Shown here one piece after another: positions 8,116-16,191 of a stretch of 64,000 nucleotides of DNA (positions are counted from its first letter, which is position 1; the number at the start of each line of letters is the position of its first letter). A model generated the notes under the pieces. The model ran no database searches and was not told where the DNA came from. It was given only the letters and a program-made list of their open reading frames with translations. The stretch is from Rothia nasimurium (lineage in GTDB: Bacteria > Actinomycetota > Actinomycetes > Actinomycetales > Micrococcaceae): positions 124,001 to 188,000 of the forward strand of contig NZ_CAKMTJ010000004.1 of assembly GCF_928392795.1 (NCBI RefSeq), in the 5' to 3' direction. Made by a program: the position numbers and the translations under genes.

Positions 8116-9540
8116 TTAGACGCCGTAGTACATCTGGTATTCGAGGGGGTGGGGGACCAGCAGCAGGGGAGCGAGCTCGTTGCTGCGCTTGTAGTCGATC
8201 CAGGCTGAGATGAGGTCTTCGGTGAAGACGTCGCCTGCCAGCAGGAAGTCGTGGTCCTTTTCGAGGGCGTCAAGGGCTTCTTCAAGGTTGGCGGGTGCCT
8301 TCTTGATGTCTGCTGCTTCTTCGGCGGGCAGCTCGTAGAGGTCCTTGTCGATGGGTGCAGGGGGTTCGATGCGGTTGCGGATGCCGTCCAGACCTGCCAT
8401 GAGCTGGGCTGCGAAAGCCAGGTAGGGGTTGGAGGAGGGGTCGGGTGCGCGGAACTCGAGGCGCTTTGCCTTGGGGTTGGTGCCGGTAATGGGGATGCGG
8501 ATACCTGCAGAGCGGTTGCCCTGGGAGTAGACCATGTTGATGGGGGCTTCGTAACCGGGAACCAGGCGCTTGTAGGAGTTGACGGTGGGGTTGGTGAAGG
8601 CCAGAACTGATGAGGAGTGCTCAATCAGACCGCCGATGTACCAGCGGGCGACGTCTGAGAGGCCTGCGTAGCCGCGCTCGTCGTAGAAGAGGGGCTCGCC
8701 GTCCTGCCAGAGTGACTGGTGGCAGTGCATGCCTGAGCCGTTGTCGCCGAAGACGGGCTTGGGCATGAAGGTGACGGTCTTGCCCCACTGGTCAGCGGTG
8801 TTCTTGATGACGTACTTGAACTTGAGCAGGTCGTCTGCTGCCTGGGTGAGGGTGGAGAACTTGTAGTTGATCTCAGCCTGGCCGGGGGCGCCTACTTCGT
8901 GGTGGGAGCGCTCTACTTCGAGGCCTACCTCGTCGAGGGCTACGCACATGGCGTCACGCAGGTCAGCCTGCTTGTCGACGGGGGAGACGGGGAAGTAGCC
9001 GCCCTTGGTGAGGGTCTTGTTACCGAGGTTGCCGCCCTCTTCCTTGCGGCCGGAGTTCCAGGGAGCTTCGTCGGAGTCGATCTTGAAGAAGACTGACTGG
9101 GGGGAGACTTCGTGCTGGACGTTTTCGAAGACGAAGAATTCTGCTTCGGATGCGAAGAAGGCGGTGTCGGCGATGCCGGTTGACTTCAGGTACTCTTCGG
9201 CACGTTCTGCTACGCCGCGGGGGTCGCGGTGGTAGGACTCGCCGGTGCGGGGGTTGACGATGGAGCCGGTAACAACCAGGGTCTTCTCAAGGCGGAAGGG
9301 GTCTACGTAGCAGCTGGTGACATCGGGAATCAGCTGCATATCTGATTCGGCGATGCCCTGGAAGCCGCGGATAGAGGAACCGTCAAACATCTGACCGTTG
9401 ATGAAGAAGTCTTCGTCGATAGCCTTAGCGGGCAGGTTGAAGTGCTGCTGTACGCCGGGCAGGTCACAGAAGCGGATATCAACGAACTTGACGTCTTCGT
9501 TCTTGATGAAGTCGAGGACTTCCTGTGCGGTAGTGAACAT
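8116..9540 (-). CDS. glnA: Glutamine synthetase type I (GlnA1, main assimilatory enzyme)
   Basis: 474 residues, the usual length of adenylylated class I glutamine synthetase. It has DGSSIRGF near the active site, the [12 protein letters not shown] glutamate-binding region, NRSAGIRIP, and the regulatory loop [12 protein letters not shown], with Y402 as the expected adenylylation site for GlnE. It assimilates ammonia in the cytoplasm. The upstream region has two GlnR-type boxes (9652-9697). The ATG at 9540 is followed by the typical start [19 protein letters not shown]. It ends at a strong hairpin terminator and is probably monocistronic. Confidence 0.97.
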   Translation of the reverse strand: MFTTAQEVLDFIKNEDVKFVDIRFCDLPGVQQHFNLPAKAIDEDFFINGQMFDGSSIRGFQGIAESDMQLIPDVTSCYVDPFRLEKTLVVTGSIVNPRTGESYHRDPRGVAERAEEYLKSTGIADTAFFASEAEFFVFENVQHEVSPQSVFFKIDSDEAPWNSGRKEEGGNLGNKTLTKGGYFPVSPVDKQADLRDAMCVALDEVGLEVERSHHEVGAPGQAEINYKFSTLTQAADDLLKFKYVIKNTADQWGKTVTFMPKPVFGDNGSGMHCHQSLWQDGEPLFYDERGYAGLSDVARWYIGGLIEHSSSVLAFTNPTVNSYKRLVPGYEAPINMVYSQGNRSAGIRIPITGTNPKAKRLEFRAPDPSSNPYLAFAAQLMAGLDGIRNRIEPPAPIDKDLYELPAEEAADIKKAPANLEEALDALEKDHDFLLAGDVFTEDLISAWIDYKRSNELAPLLLVPHPLEYQMYYGV

Positions 9541-9651
9541 GGTCGTTTGTTCTCCTTGAGTTGTTTTCGACCCATGGGTGCCCGGTTGGGTGGGCTCCCT
9601 CGCTGTTGTTTCTAGCCTAGGGTGTATTTTTTGCCCTAAAGTATCGCTTTT

Positions 9652-9697
9652 GTTTCGCGTGTGTAACGTACCGGCGCTTGAGTTGCGTTGGTGTTAC
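9652..9697 (-). promoter_or_regulatory. Two tandem GlnR boxes upstream of glnA1
   Basis: On the minus strand, 9667-9652 reads GTTAC-ACACGC-GAAAC, an exact match to the actinobacterial GlnR consensus gTnAC-n6-GaAAC. At 9697-9682 a second copy reads GTAAC-ACCAAC-GCAAC. The centres are 30 bp apart, placing both boxes on the same face of the helix. They lie about 110-155 bp before the glnA1 start codon. Strong sequence match; binding by GlnR is inferred. Confidence 0.75.
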
Positions 9698-9825
9698 GTG
9701 GGTTTGGGTGGCTAGGTTCCCCTTTTCTAGTGTAGGTGGTTTGGGGCCGGGTTTCTCAGAGGGTAGGACGCCTGCGCCCGGTTTTCTTGGGCGGAAAGGG
9801 GGTAATAGCCGGTAAGGTTAGTTGG

Positions 9826-10287
9826 GTGGTTACGAGAAGAGATTTAGGTTCTTGGATAGAGGGGGCTCCTACCGACCAGGAGTACCCCGGGCAGAATATG
9901 GGCAGGCCGCGGTCGGGGCGGGGTGCTATTGCTCGCCCGGTGCGCCGTTTGCTGGCCTTTTGGATTGACTGGCTGCTCATTGAGGGCATGTTTTTTGTGC
10001 TGGGGCAGACGGTTTTTCCGGGCGTGAATACCGCTGTGCTTGATGTTGCCCAGCTGGTTATTTTCTGGCTCTATATGGTTGCTGCCGTCGGTTTTATGGG
10101 GCATACGGTGGGGCATTTTGCTCTCGGTATGCAGGTACAGCGACTTGATGGTAAGCCCGCTGGCTGGCTGACCGCTCTGATTCGCCAGTCTATGGTCATG
10201 CTGGTGCTACCTGTTGTCATTATGGATGCCGACCAGCGCGGCCTGCACGACCGGGCTCGCCACACTATTTTGGTGATGATTCGATAA
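9826..10287 (+). CDS. RDD family membrane protein
   Basis: 153 residues from the GTG at 9826, which has a TAAGG about nine bases upstream; a longer frame from 9736 has no ribosome site. Residues 1-37 are polar. Three hydrophobic segments follow near 41-60, 69-90 and 114-133. The first carries the Arg (R40/R41) and Asp (D48) that define the RDD family. The role of RDD proteins is not settled, though ion transport has been proposed for some. An RDD gene beside glnA1 and DUF4191 is conserved in actinobacteria. The next gene starts directly at its stop codon. Confidence 0.85.
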   Translation: MVTRRDLGSWIEGAPTDQEYPGQNMGRPRSGRGAIARPVRRLLAFWIDWLLIEGMFFVLGQTVFPGVNTAVLDVAQLVIFWLYMVAAVGFMGHTVGHFALGMQVQRLDGKPAGWLTALIRQSMVMLVLPVVIMDADQRGLHDRARHTILVMIR

Positions 10288-11001
10288 ATGAAAGACGATA
10301 TGACGAACCCTACCGGCGAAGAGCCGCCGAAAGAGAACGACCCGGCGCTGCCGTCCTTTCTGATCCAGCCCAGGCCAATCGACAAGATCTTGCTGAGCCT
10401 GCTCGCCTTCATGACCATTTTTTCGATGGTCATGATTCCCCTGCGACCTAATCTGCTGGTCAACGCGCCCTGGCTGGTTTCTTTGCTGACCGGTTCGGGG
10501 CTGGGGCTGCTGATTACCGCTGCCCAGAATCAGGGAGCTGCCCTCATGCTGGCAGCCCTGACCGCAGCTGCTGCCGCCAGCCACATCAAGTTCATGGCGG
10601 TCTACTTCTTTATGGGGAAGCACTGGGGGCAGGACTTCATCACCTGGCTGTTCGCTAACCACACCCCCCTGTGGTGGCGCAAACTTGAGGGTTTTGTTGA
10701 GAAGCACCTCTTTCTGAGTCTGCTGCTGGGTTTTATCCCTTTCTCACCGATTCCGGCGACGATTCTGGTGGCTATCGCCGGTATCCGTAAACTCAAGGGC
10801 TGGGTTATCGGTCTCTACATCTACCTGCTAGCAATCGGCAATAAGCTCTTTTACCTCTACCTGGGGCTGCGTTTCGGCGAGGGCATCCAGCCCACCCTCG
10901 AGACCATCGACCGCTACATGATGCAGATAACCCTGGCACTGATCGCCTACGTTTTCATCATGAACTGGTGGCGCGGTTCAAAGAAGAAGCCCGTGCAGTA
11001 A
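10288..11001 (+). CDS. Multipass membrane protein of unknown function, possibly VTT/DedA-like
   Basis: 237 residues. The ATG follows the stop codon of the RDD gene with no gap, so translation is probably coupled. A polar N-terminus of about 30 residues precedes five or six hydrophobic segments (about 32-55, 60-105, 140-165, 170-192, 210-230). The stretch GFIPFSPIPATILVAIAG followed by a long hydrophobic helix recalls SNARE-associated (VTT/DedA) proteins, but the classical DedA arginine and glycine motifs are not convincing. A strong terminator follows. Specific function not recognised. Confidence 0.7.
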   Translation: MKDDMTNPTGEEPPKENDPALPSFLIQPRPIDKILLSLLAFMTIFSMVMIPLRPNLLVNAPWLVSLLTGSGLGLLITAAQNQGAALMLAALTAAAAASHIKFMAVYFFMGKHWGQDFITWLFANHTPLWWRKLEGFVEKHLFLSLLLGFIPFSPIPATILVAIAGIRKLKGWVIGLYIYLLAIGNKLFYLYLGLRFGEGIQPTLETIDRYMMQITLALIAYVFIMNWWRGSKKKPVQ

Positions 11002-11012
11002 AAGCCTGTACG

Positions 11013-11062
11013 CATCAAGAAGGGGCCCGCTCAACATCTGTTGAGCGGGCCCCTTCTTGATG
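11013..11062. terminator. Bidirectional terminator
   Basis: A near-perfect stem of 23 bp (CATCAAGAAGGGGCCCGCTC and its complement) with a short loop lies between two convergent genes ending at 11001 and 11076. The A-rich and T-rich edges suit termination in both directions. Confidence 0.85.
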
Positions 11063-11075
11063 GGAAACCTGCGGC

Positions 11076-11825
11076 TTAGCGCATGCCTCGACGGTCGGGG
11101 CGCATACGCATGGGGTCAATACCCTTAGGAATAGCGTTCAGCATGTTGTTGTGCTTCGAGAGTGAATCAATGCGGTTAGCTACCTGGTGCATTTCCTGCT
11201 GGGTGAGCTTCTTGGGCAGCTTGTTCATGGTCTTGGTGAGCTGCTTGAGTTCAACCTGGCCGTCAGCGTGCCCGGTGTTGATGACGGTTACGGGAACGGT
11301 CGGTACGATCTTGGAGTACTTGAGCTTTTCCTTCTGGACCAGACCGTTGACGCGGCCGGTAGGGCCTTCGGTGACCAGGACGATGCCGGGGCGGCCGATG
11401 GCGCGGAAGACGACGTCCTGGGACTTGTTAGCGGCAACGGGCTGCTGCTCGAAAATCCAACCGCGGCGCAGGGTTGAAAGAGCTGCACCGGAGCGACCGG
11501 GCTGGCCTTCCAGCTGGGCGAAAGCTGCCTTTTCTGCCCGGCGGGAGAGCACCATGACAGAGAAAAGAATGCCCAGGGGGATACCGATGAGAAGGAAGGT
11601 AATCCAGTTGTTGAGCAGCAGGCCGATCAGCAGGAAGACCAGGACGGTGCCAAAGAAGACCAGAGCAAGAATCCAGGGGATGTTGGGGTCCTGCTCGCGG
11701 GTCATAGCATAGACCTGCTTCATCTGAGCAAACATGCCGGGGCCGCGCTTGGCGCGGCGCTCTTCGCGAGCCTTCTTCTTTTCTTCGCGGGTCTGTGTGC
11801 GGGTGCTGCCACGGGATTCAGCCAC
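11076..11825 (-). CDS. DUF4191 family membrane protein
   Basis: 249 residues. A very basic N-terminus (residues 5-30, rich in K, R and E) is followed by two transmembrane helices at about 49-72 and 74-92, then a soluble cytoplasmic domain with LRRGWIFEQQPVA and GRPGIVLVTEGP. It belongs to the actinobacterial DUF4191 family (Rv2219-like), constantly found next to lipA. The biochemical role is unknown; position suggests a link to lipoylation or to glnA1 expression. The GTG start at 11825 is preceded by AAGGAAAC. It lies downstream of lipA, with a hairpin between. Confidence 0.9.
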   Translation of the reverse strand: MAESRGSTRTQTREEKKKAREERRAKRGPGMFAQMKQVYAMTREQDPNIPWILALVFFGTVLVFLLIGLLLNNWITFLLIGIPLGILFSVMVLSRRAEKAAFAQLEGQPGRSGAALSTLRRGWIFEQQPVAANKSQDVVFRAIGRPGIVLVTEGPTGRVNGLVQKEKLKYSKIVPTVPVTVINTGHADGQVELKQLTKTMNKLPKKLTQQEMHQVANRIDSLSKHNNMLNAIPKGIDPMRMRPDRRGMR

Positions 11826-11896
11826 TGTGTTTCCTTCGTGAGTCGATTCTGGGCGGGCGGGTGCGATACGCGCCCTAACTTACCCATTCTATACGG

Positions 11897-11929
11897 CAAG
11901 CGCCCACCGATGAAACCGGTGGGCGCTTG
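11897..11929 (-). terminator. Hairpin downstream of lipA
   Basis: A perfect 13-bp stem, CAAGCGCCCACCG with its complement, and a seven-base loop, 22 bp after the lipA stop. It separates the lipB-lipA pair from the DUF4191 gene. Confidence 0.75.
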
Positions 11930-11950
11930 AAACCCTAGGGGGTAGCGTCC

Positions 11951-12958
11951 TTAGGCCCCTGCTGCTACCAGGGAGCTAGCCTCCTGCATAGCAAAGCCTG
12001 AATCGTCGATATGCGACAGGTGCTCAGGGATTTCGCGCCCCTGCTTCTTCATGGCACGGGCCCAGAGCTTACCTGCACGGTAGGACGAGCGCACCATGGG
12101 ACCTGCCATTACACCGGCAAAGCCAATCTCTTCGGCCATCTTTGAGAGCTCAACGAACTCGGCGGGCTTGACCCAACGCTCGATGGGATGGAAGAGGGGG
12201 CCCGGGCGCAGGTACTGGGTGAGGGTAATCAGGTCGCAGCCGGCATCGTGCAGATCGCAGAGGGCCTCGTAGACCTCTTCGTTGGTTTCACCCATGCCCA
12301 GGATCAGGTTGGACTTGGTAATCAGACCGGCTTCCTTGCCCTGGGTGATGACGTCCAGGGAGCGCTCGTAGCGGAAGGCGGGGCGAATCTGACGGAAGAT
12401 ACGCGGGACGGTCTCAAGGTTGTGGGCGAAGACCTCGGGGGCTGCATCGATGACCTGCTGCACGTCCTCTTCCTTACCCTTGAAGTCGGGGATCAGGATT
12501 TCGACGCCGGTGTTGGGGGAAACGCGGTGAATCTGGCGGATGGTTTCGGCATAAAGCCAGGCGCCGCCGTCCTCAAGATCGTCACGGGCTACACCGGTGA
12601 CGGTGGCGTAGCGCAGGCCCATCTTCTTGACGTTGAGGGCCACCTTAAGGGGCTCGGTGCGGTCAATAGCAACGGGCTTACCGGTGTCGATCATGCAGAA
12701 GTCGCAGCGACGGGTGCACTCTGAACCGCCAATCAGGTAGGTTGCTTCGCGGTCTTCCCAGCACTCGTAGATGTTGGGGCAGCCGGCCTCTTCACACACG
12801 GTGTGAAGGCCAGAGCCTCGGGCTAGATCAACCATTTCTTTGTATTCGGGGCCAACCTTGGCCTTGGTTTTGATCCATGAGGGCTTCTTCTCGATGGGGA
12901 CCTCTGCATTGCGGGCTTCAACGCGAAGTAGCTTGCGGCCTTCTGGCTGGGCGCTCAT
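11951..12958 (-). CDS. lipA: Lipoyl synthase
   Basis: 335 residues, a radical SAM enzyme that inserts two sulfurs into protein-bound octanoyl chains to form lipoyl groups. Both iron-sulfur clusters are encoded: the auxiliary set C55, C60, C66 ([12 protein letters not shown]) and the radical SAM set C81, C85, C88 (CTRRCDFC). The C-terminal RSSY motif of the auxiliary cluster ([10 protein letters not shown]) is also present. The ATG at 12958 has AAAGGAG upstream. It follows lipB on the same strand (67 bp). Its targets are encoded nearby: both lipoyl domains of the E2 protein at 16192-17883. Confidence 0.96.
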
Positions 12959-13025
12959 GAGGTGGGGTTCTCCTTTGGTGGTAAACCTGTGGTGGGTGTG
13001 CTGGCGGCTTCTGCCGGGGAGCGGT

Positions 13026-13703
13026 TTATGCGCTGGGGGCCGGTGTGAAGTCGGCGGCGAGCTGGTCGGCGTAACGGGCCAGCTCTTCTTCTACCCGGTC
13101 AACAATATCGGCGGGGGTTATATTCCGGCCGAGTTGTTCGCTAATGGTGGTGACGCCCGCATCGGTGATGCCGCAGGGGATAAAGGCGCCGAAGGGGTCG
13201 GTGGGGTTGTTGCAGTTGATAGAGAAACCGTGCATGGTGGTGTTCTTAGCAACGCGGATGCCGATGGCTGCAATTTTTTTATCCTGTACTAGAGCACCGT
13301 CACCGAGTACCCAAACGCCGGAGCGCCCCTCAACTCGCTGGCAGGTAATGCCCAGGTCGGTCAGGACGTTGATGAGCACCTCTTCGAGTACCCGCACGTA
13401 GCGGACGACGTCGATGGGCTCGGGCAGCTGCACGATAGGGTAGCCAACCAGCTGGCCGGGGCCGTGCCAGGTGAGCTTACCACCGCGGTCAATTTTGATG
13501 ACGGGCACGCGGTTATCGGTCGGGTATTCGTGGTCTTCGGTGCGCTTACCGGCGGTAATGACTTCTTCGTGTTCTAGCAGTAGGACGGTATTTTGCCGGA
13601 CGCCGGTGGCGACTTCTTCGTGGACGGTGCGCTGGTAGTCCAGCGCGGAGGTGTATTCCACATAGTCGGGGGCAAGCCCGACCCGTTCAAACAAAAGTGC
13701 CAT
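13026..13703 (-). CDS. lipB: Octanoyl-[acyl carrier protein]:protein octanoyltransferase
   Basis: 225 residues. It transfers octanoyl from acyl carrier protein to lipoyl-domain lysines, the step before LipA. The catalytic pair is K143 (in [10 protein letters not shown]) and C177 (in FGAFIPCGI), with the conserved [17 protein letters not shown] loop. The lipB-lipA order and the nearby E2/E3 genes form a lipoylation neighbourhood that is standard in actinobacteria. Start ATG at 13703. The region upstream is shared with the divergent pseudokinase gene. Confidence 0.96.
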   Translation of the reverse strand: MALLFERVGLAPDYVEYTSALDYQRTVHEEVATGVRQNTVLLLEHEEVITAGKRTEDHEYPTDNRVPVIKIDRGGKLTWHGPGQLVGYPIVQLPEPIDVVRYVRVLEEVLINVLTDLGITCQRVEGRSGVWVLGDGALVQDKKIAAIGIRVAKNTTMHGFSINCNNPTDPFGAFIPCGITDAGVTTISEQLGRNITPADIVDRVEEELARYADQLAADFTPAPSA

Positions 13704-13802
13704 ACCTTCTAGGGTAGCCCTTTTGGCGGTGGGGCGAAAATATTCAGGGAGACTCTGGTCGTCTGAACCCGGGGTGTGGTGCTGTGACGCTAGATGACGT
13801 TT

Positions 13803-13858
13803 TTATCCACAGGGTACCTTCATGCGGTTGACTAGCGTAAATGCTGGCCCTGTGGATA
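13803..13858. promoter_or_regulatory. Perfect 11-bp inverted repeat with DnaA-box core, lipB/pseudokinase intergenic region
   Basis: TATCCACAGGG (13804-13814) and CCCTGTGGATA (13848-13858) are exact complements separated by 33 bp. The left arm extends to TTATCCACA at 13803-13811, an exact DnaA box. A TTGACT hexamer (13828-13833) lies between the arms. The same 10-mer core occurs upstream of three other genes in the window. Confidence 0.6.
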
Positions 13859-13898
13859 CTCCCGGCGGTGGTGCTGCCAGGTGGTGTATAGCTAAAGC

Positions 13899-15554
13899 AT
13901 GAGTACCCCCACAGATCTACCCCAGCCGACCCCGGCGTCCGTACCGCCTGAACCAGAAAACGACCAGGCCCTGCCGATACCCGGTAACCTGCCCGACGTA
14001 ACCCCGCGCTACCGCCTTGAAAGCGGAGCCCACCACAGTACCTGGATTGTGGACTGCGGTTACCAAAGTGCCGCCCACCTCGAGCTGCAGGCGGGCCCCT
14101 ACACCCTGACTCAGATCACCGGCGGTGCAGAAGCCAGTGCGAAATCCGCAGAACGGCTGTGTTCCCTCACCCCGCACCCCGCAGTGCTGAGGGTCGATGC
14201 TGTGACCTCATCGCAGGACTCCTACCATATCTGGTATGAATCTGCCGAGGCTGGCACCCTCGCCGACTATTGCCGAGCCAAGGGAAAACTGCCCCTGGGC
14301 CAGGTAACCACCGTTGCCAGAGCCCTCACCCAGGCGCTGGGTTACCTCCACGAACAGGGCTTTGCCTATTCTGAGCTAGCGTCCCGCCACTGTGTTTTCA
14401 CCGTGCGGGGCGAGCTGAAACTCCTTGCCCCCGATATCGATACTCGCCCACTGGCGTCCGCGGTACAGAAGAGCCGGCAGGCAGATGACATCGCAGCCTG
14501 TGCTGCCCTGCTGTGGCTCTGCCTCACCGGGGAAGAGCCTAAGGCCATGCGTCTGAGGGCTCCCCTGAACCTGGCTGTTCCCCAGGCCAGCGACGCCCTG
14601 GCCCAGACCCTTGAGGACGCTATCGACTCTCGTGCCCAGCAGCCCCAGCTTGCTGACCTACTAGCCCTTATTGAACTGGCAGCAGACCCTGAGCCCCTCG
14701 AACTTCACCTCAGCGCCCACCAGAGCGTGCGTCCCCGCCTTCCTGCCTACAGGCAGCCTGCGCCAGTAGAGCCCCGCCGGACGGTGAAACAACGTCGTCA
14801 GATGTACGGGAAACTGCCCGATGTATCGCGGGGGAATAAGACGCCTCACCGGAGGAAGCCCCGCCTTAAGCGGCGGGCCGTGGGAACCGGGCAGATGCAG
14901 CTGGGACAGTATTTGCGGGAGCGCTGGGCCCTGAGCGGCGCTGTCCTGATAGGGGCTCTAGCCCTTGGCGGGGCCGGGTACCAGCTGCTCGCATCAGAGC
15001 CCCAGCACGATTCAGCTACCCCGGCAGCGGTTGAGGCAGCAGGATCTCTCCCTGCACTTGCACCGTCAGAGACAGACCAACAGCGTGCTAGCGAGAAGCC
15101 GCAGACAGAGGTCGAGCAAGACCGGGTAGTAACCCTAGAACCCAGCGACAGCGATGTAGCTCTTCTCGCAGCAGAGCTCGTAGCCGCCCGGAGCCGGGTA
15201 CTTGCCTCTGGGGAAACTACGGAAATAGGTGATTACGCGGTTTTAGGCTCACCCCTGGCTGAAGCCGATAGCCAGCTACTGGCACATGAAGGTGCAGCCT
15301 CTTTAGCCGATATGAGCACAGAACTGGTCGATATCAGCGAGATCACGGCAACCGAGAATGGCTACAGGCTCTTGGCTACGGTGCAAGCGACCGGCTACAG
15401 TCCCGCAGGTAGTGATCGGGAACTGGCTGTGCAGGGTATAAGCCGACACGATGGTAGGGTGCTTCAACGCGTGGAGCTGATTCTCCAAGCCGAGGGCGGA
15501 ACCTACCTGCTGGCCGAGGCACGGCCCCTGCCCCTAGACCCGTCCGCCCTCTAA
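13899..15554 (+). CDS. Single-pass membrane pseudokinase (Ser/Thr kinase-like)
   Basis: 551 residues. Residues about 35-265 follow a bacterial Ser/Thr kinase fold, but the catalytic loop reads FAYSELASRHCVF (155-167) where HRDLKPxN is expected: Asp is replaced by E159, Lys by A161, Asn by H164. The DFG motif is APD (177-179). No glycine-rich loop or lysine in VAxK context is clear. A basic linker (296-328) leads to one transmembrane helix (344-365) and an extracellular domain of about 185 residues, polar with Glu/Ser/Ala. This suggests a scaffold or sensor, as for the MviN-type pseudokinase of mycobacteria, but it is not fused to a flippase. There is no ribosome site; a TATAGC at 13887-13892 would make a leaderless mRNA. 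Confidence 0.75.
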   Translation: MSTPTDLPQPTPASVPPEPENDQALPIPGNLPDVTPRYRLESGAHHSTWIVDCGYQSAAHLELQAGPYTLTQITGGAEASAKSAERLCSLTPHPAVLRVDAVTSSQDSYHIWYESAEAGTLADYCRAKGKLPLGQVTTVARALTQALGYLHEQGFAYSELASRHCVFTVRGELKLLAPDIDTRPLASAVQKSRQADDIAACAALLWLCLTGEEPKAMRLRAPLNLAVPQASDALAQTLEDAIDSRAQQPQLADLLALIELAADPEPLELHLSAHQSVRPRLPAYRQPAPVEPRRTVKQRRQMYGKLPDVSRGNKTPHRRKPRLKRRAVGTGQMQLGQYLRERWALSGAVLIGALALGGAGYQLLASEPQHDSATPAAVEAAGSLPALAPSETDQQRASEKPQTEVEQDRVVTLEPSDSDVALLAAELVAARSRVLASGETTEIGDYAVLGSPLAEADSQLLAHEGAASLADMSTELVDISEITATENGYRLLATVQATGYSPAGSDRELAVQGISRHDGRVLQRVELILQAEGGTYLLAEARPLPLDPSAL

Positions 15555-15582
15555 CACCTACAGTCCTGCCGCTATATATAGA

Positions 15583-15619
15583 CCAGGGGCGGTGCACCAT
15601 ACCGGTACACCGCCCCTGG
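15583..15619. terminator. Bidirectional terminator
   Basis: A 12-bp perfect stem, CCAGGGGCGGTG with its complement, lies between the convergent pseudokinase gene and the 127-residue membrane protein gene. Confidence 0.75.
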
Positions 15620-15648
15620 GAGTAAGAACCTAGGTGTTCTCGCCTTGA

Positions 15649-16032
15649 TTAGATCTGGGGGTACTGCATGAAAACAGCGATAGCGATATTGATCAGAGCC
15701 AGGCCACCAACAGTATGGGCCAGGGCTACGTTCTTACCGTTTTCAGGGGTGCCCAGGGCACGGGCAGCCTTGTACTTCTTCTGACCCATAAAGGCCGCTA
15801 CAGTGATGACCAGGGCAATCACCATCTTGATGCCAATCATCATGTGGTTCAGAGTCATGTTCTGTGACATCTGGATGAAGTAGAGAGCAAAACCGGTGAC
15901 AACCTGCAGCAGGGCTGCGTGGAACTGGCCGGGCAGAACGATGCCCTGCTTAAAGGTGCCTAGCCACAGGCCGAAAACCATTGCGGCACCAACGATGTGC
16001 AAGAAAAGAAGAATTGAAAATGCGATAGCCAT
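15649..16032 (-). CDS. Small conserved membrane protein, unknown function
   Basis: 127 residues, nearly all membrane: hydrophobic segments at about 4-26, 40-55, 64-81 and 104-124, with a basic cytoplasmic loop QKKYKAAR after the third. The first helix has LFLHIVGAAMVFG and a later one LAHTVGGLALINIAIAVF. Histidines within helices (for example H12 and H105) are reminiscent of small haem or quinone-associated membrane proteins, but no family could be named with certainty. It lies between the pseudokinase gene and sucB and has its own hairpin downstream. Confidence 0.7.
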   Translation of the reverse strand: MAIAFSILLFLHIVGAAMVFGLWLGTFKQGIVLPGQFHAALLQVVTGFALYFIQMSQNMTLNHMMIGIKMVIALVITVAAFMGQKKYKAARALGTPENGKNVALAHTVGGLALINIAIAVFMQYPQI

Positions 16033-16126
16033 AATGACAAGTCTACGTAATACCTGTTTGTTTAGCGACAGTTCGCCACTAAAACCGGTGTGGGGGTGAC
16101 CACGCGAGCCCCTAGTAGATAGAAAA

Positions 16127-16156
16127 GTGCCCCGCTAACTGCTGCTAGCGGGGCAC
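16127..16156 (-). terminator. Terminator of sucB
   Basis: A perfect 11-bp stem (GTGCCCCGCTA and complement) with an eight-base loop, 36 bp after the sucB stop. On the minus strand it is followed by TTTTCT. Confidence 0.85.
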
Positions 16157-16191
16157 CTGAGAGCCTAGTTCAGAGAACTAAGACCTGTGGT

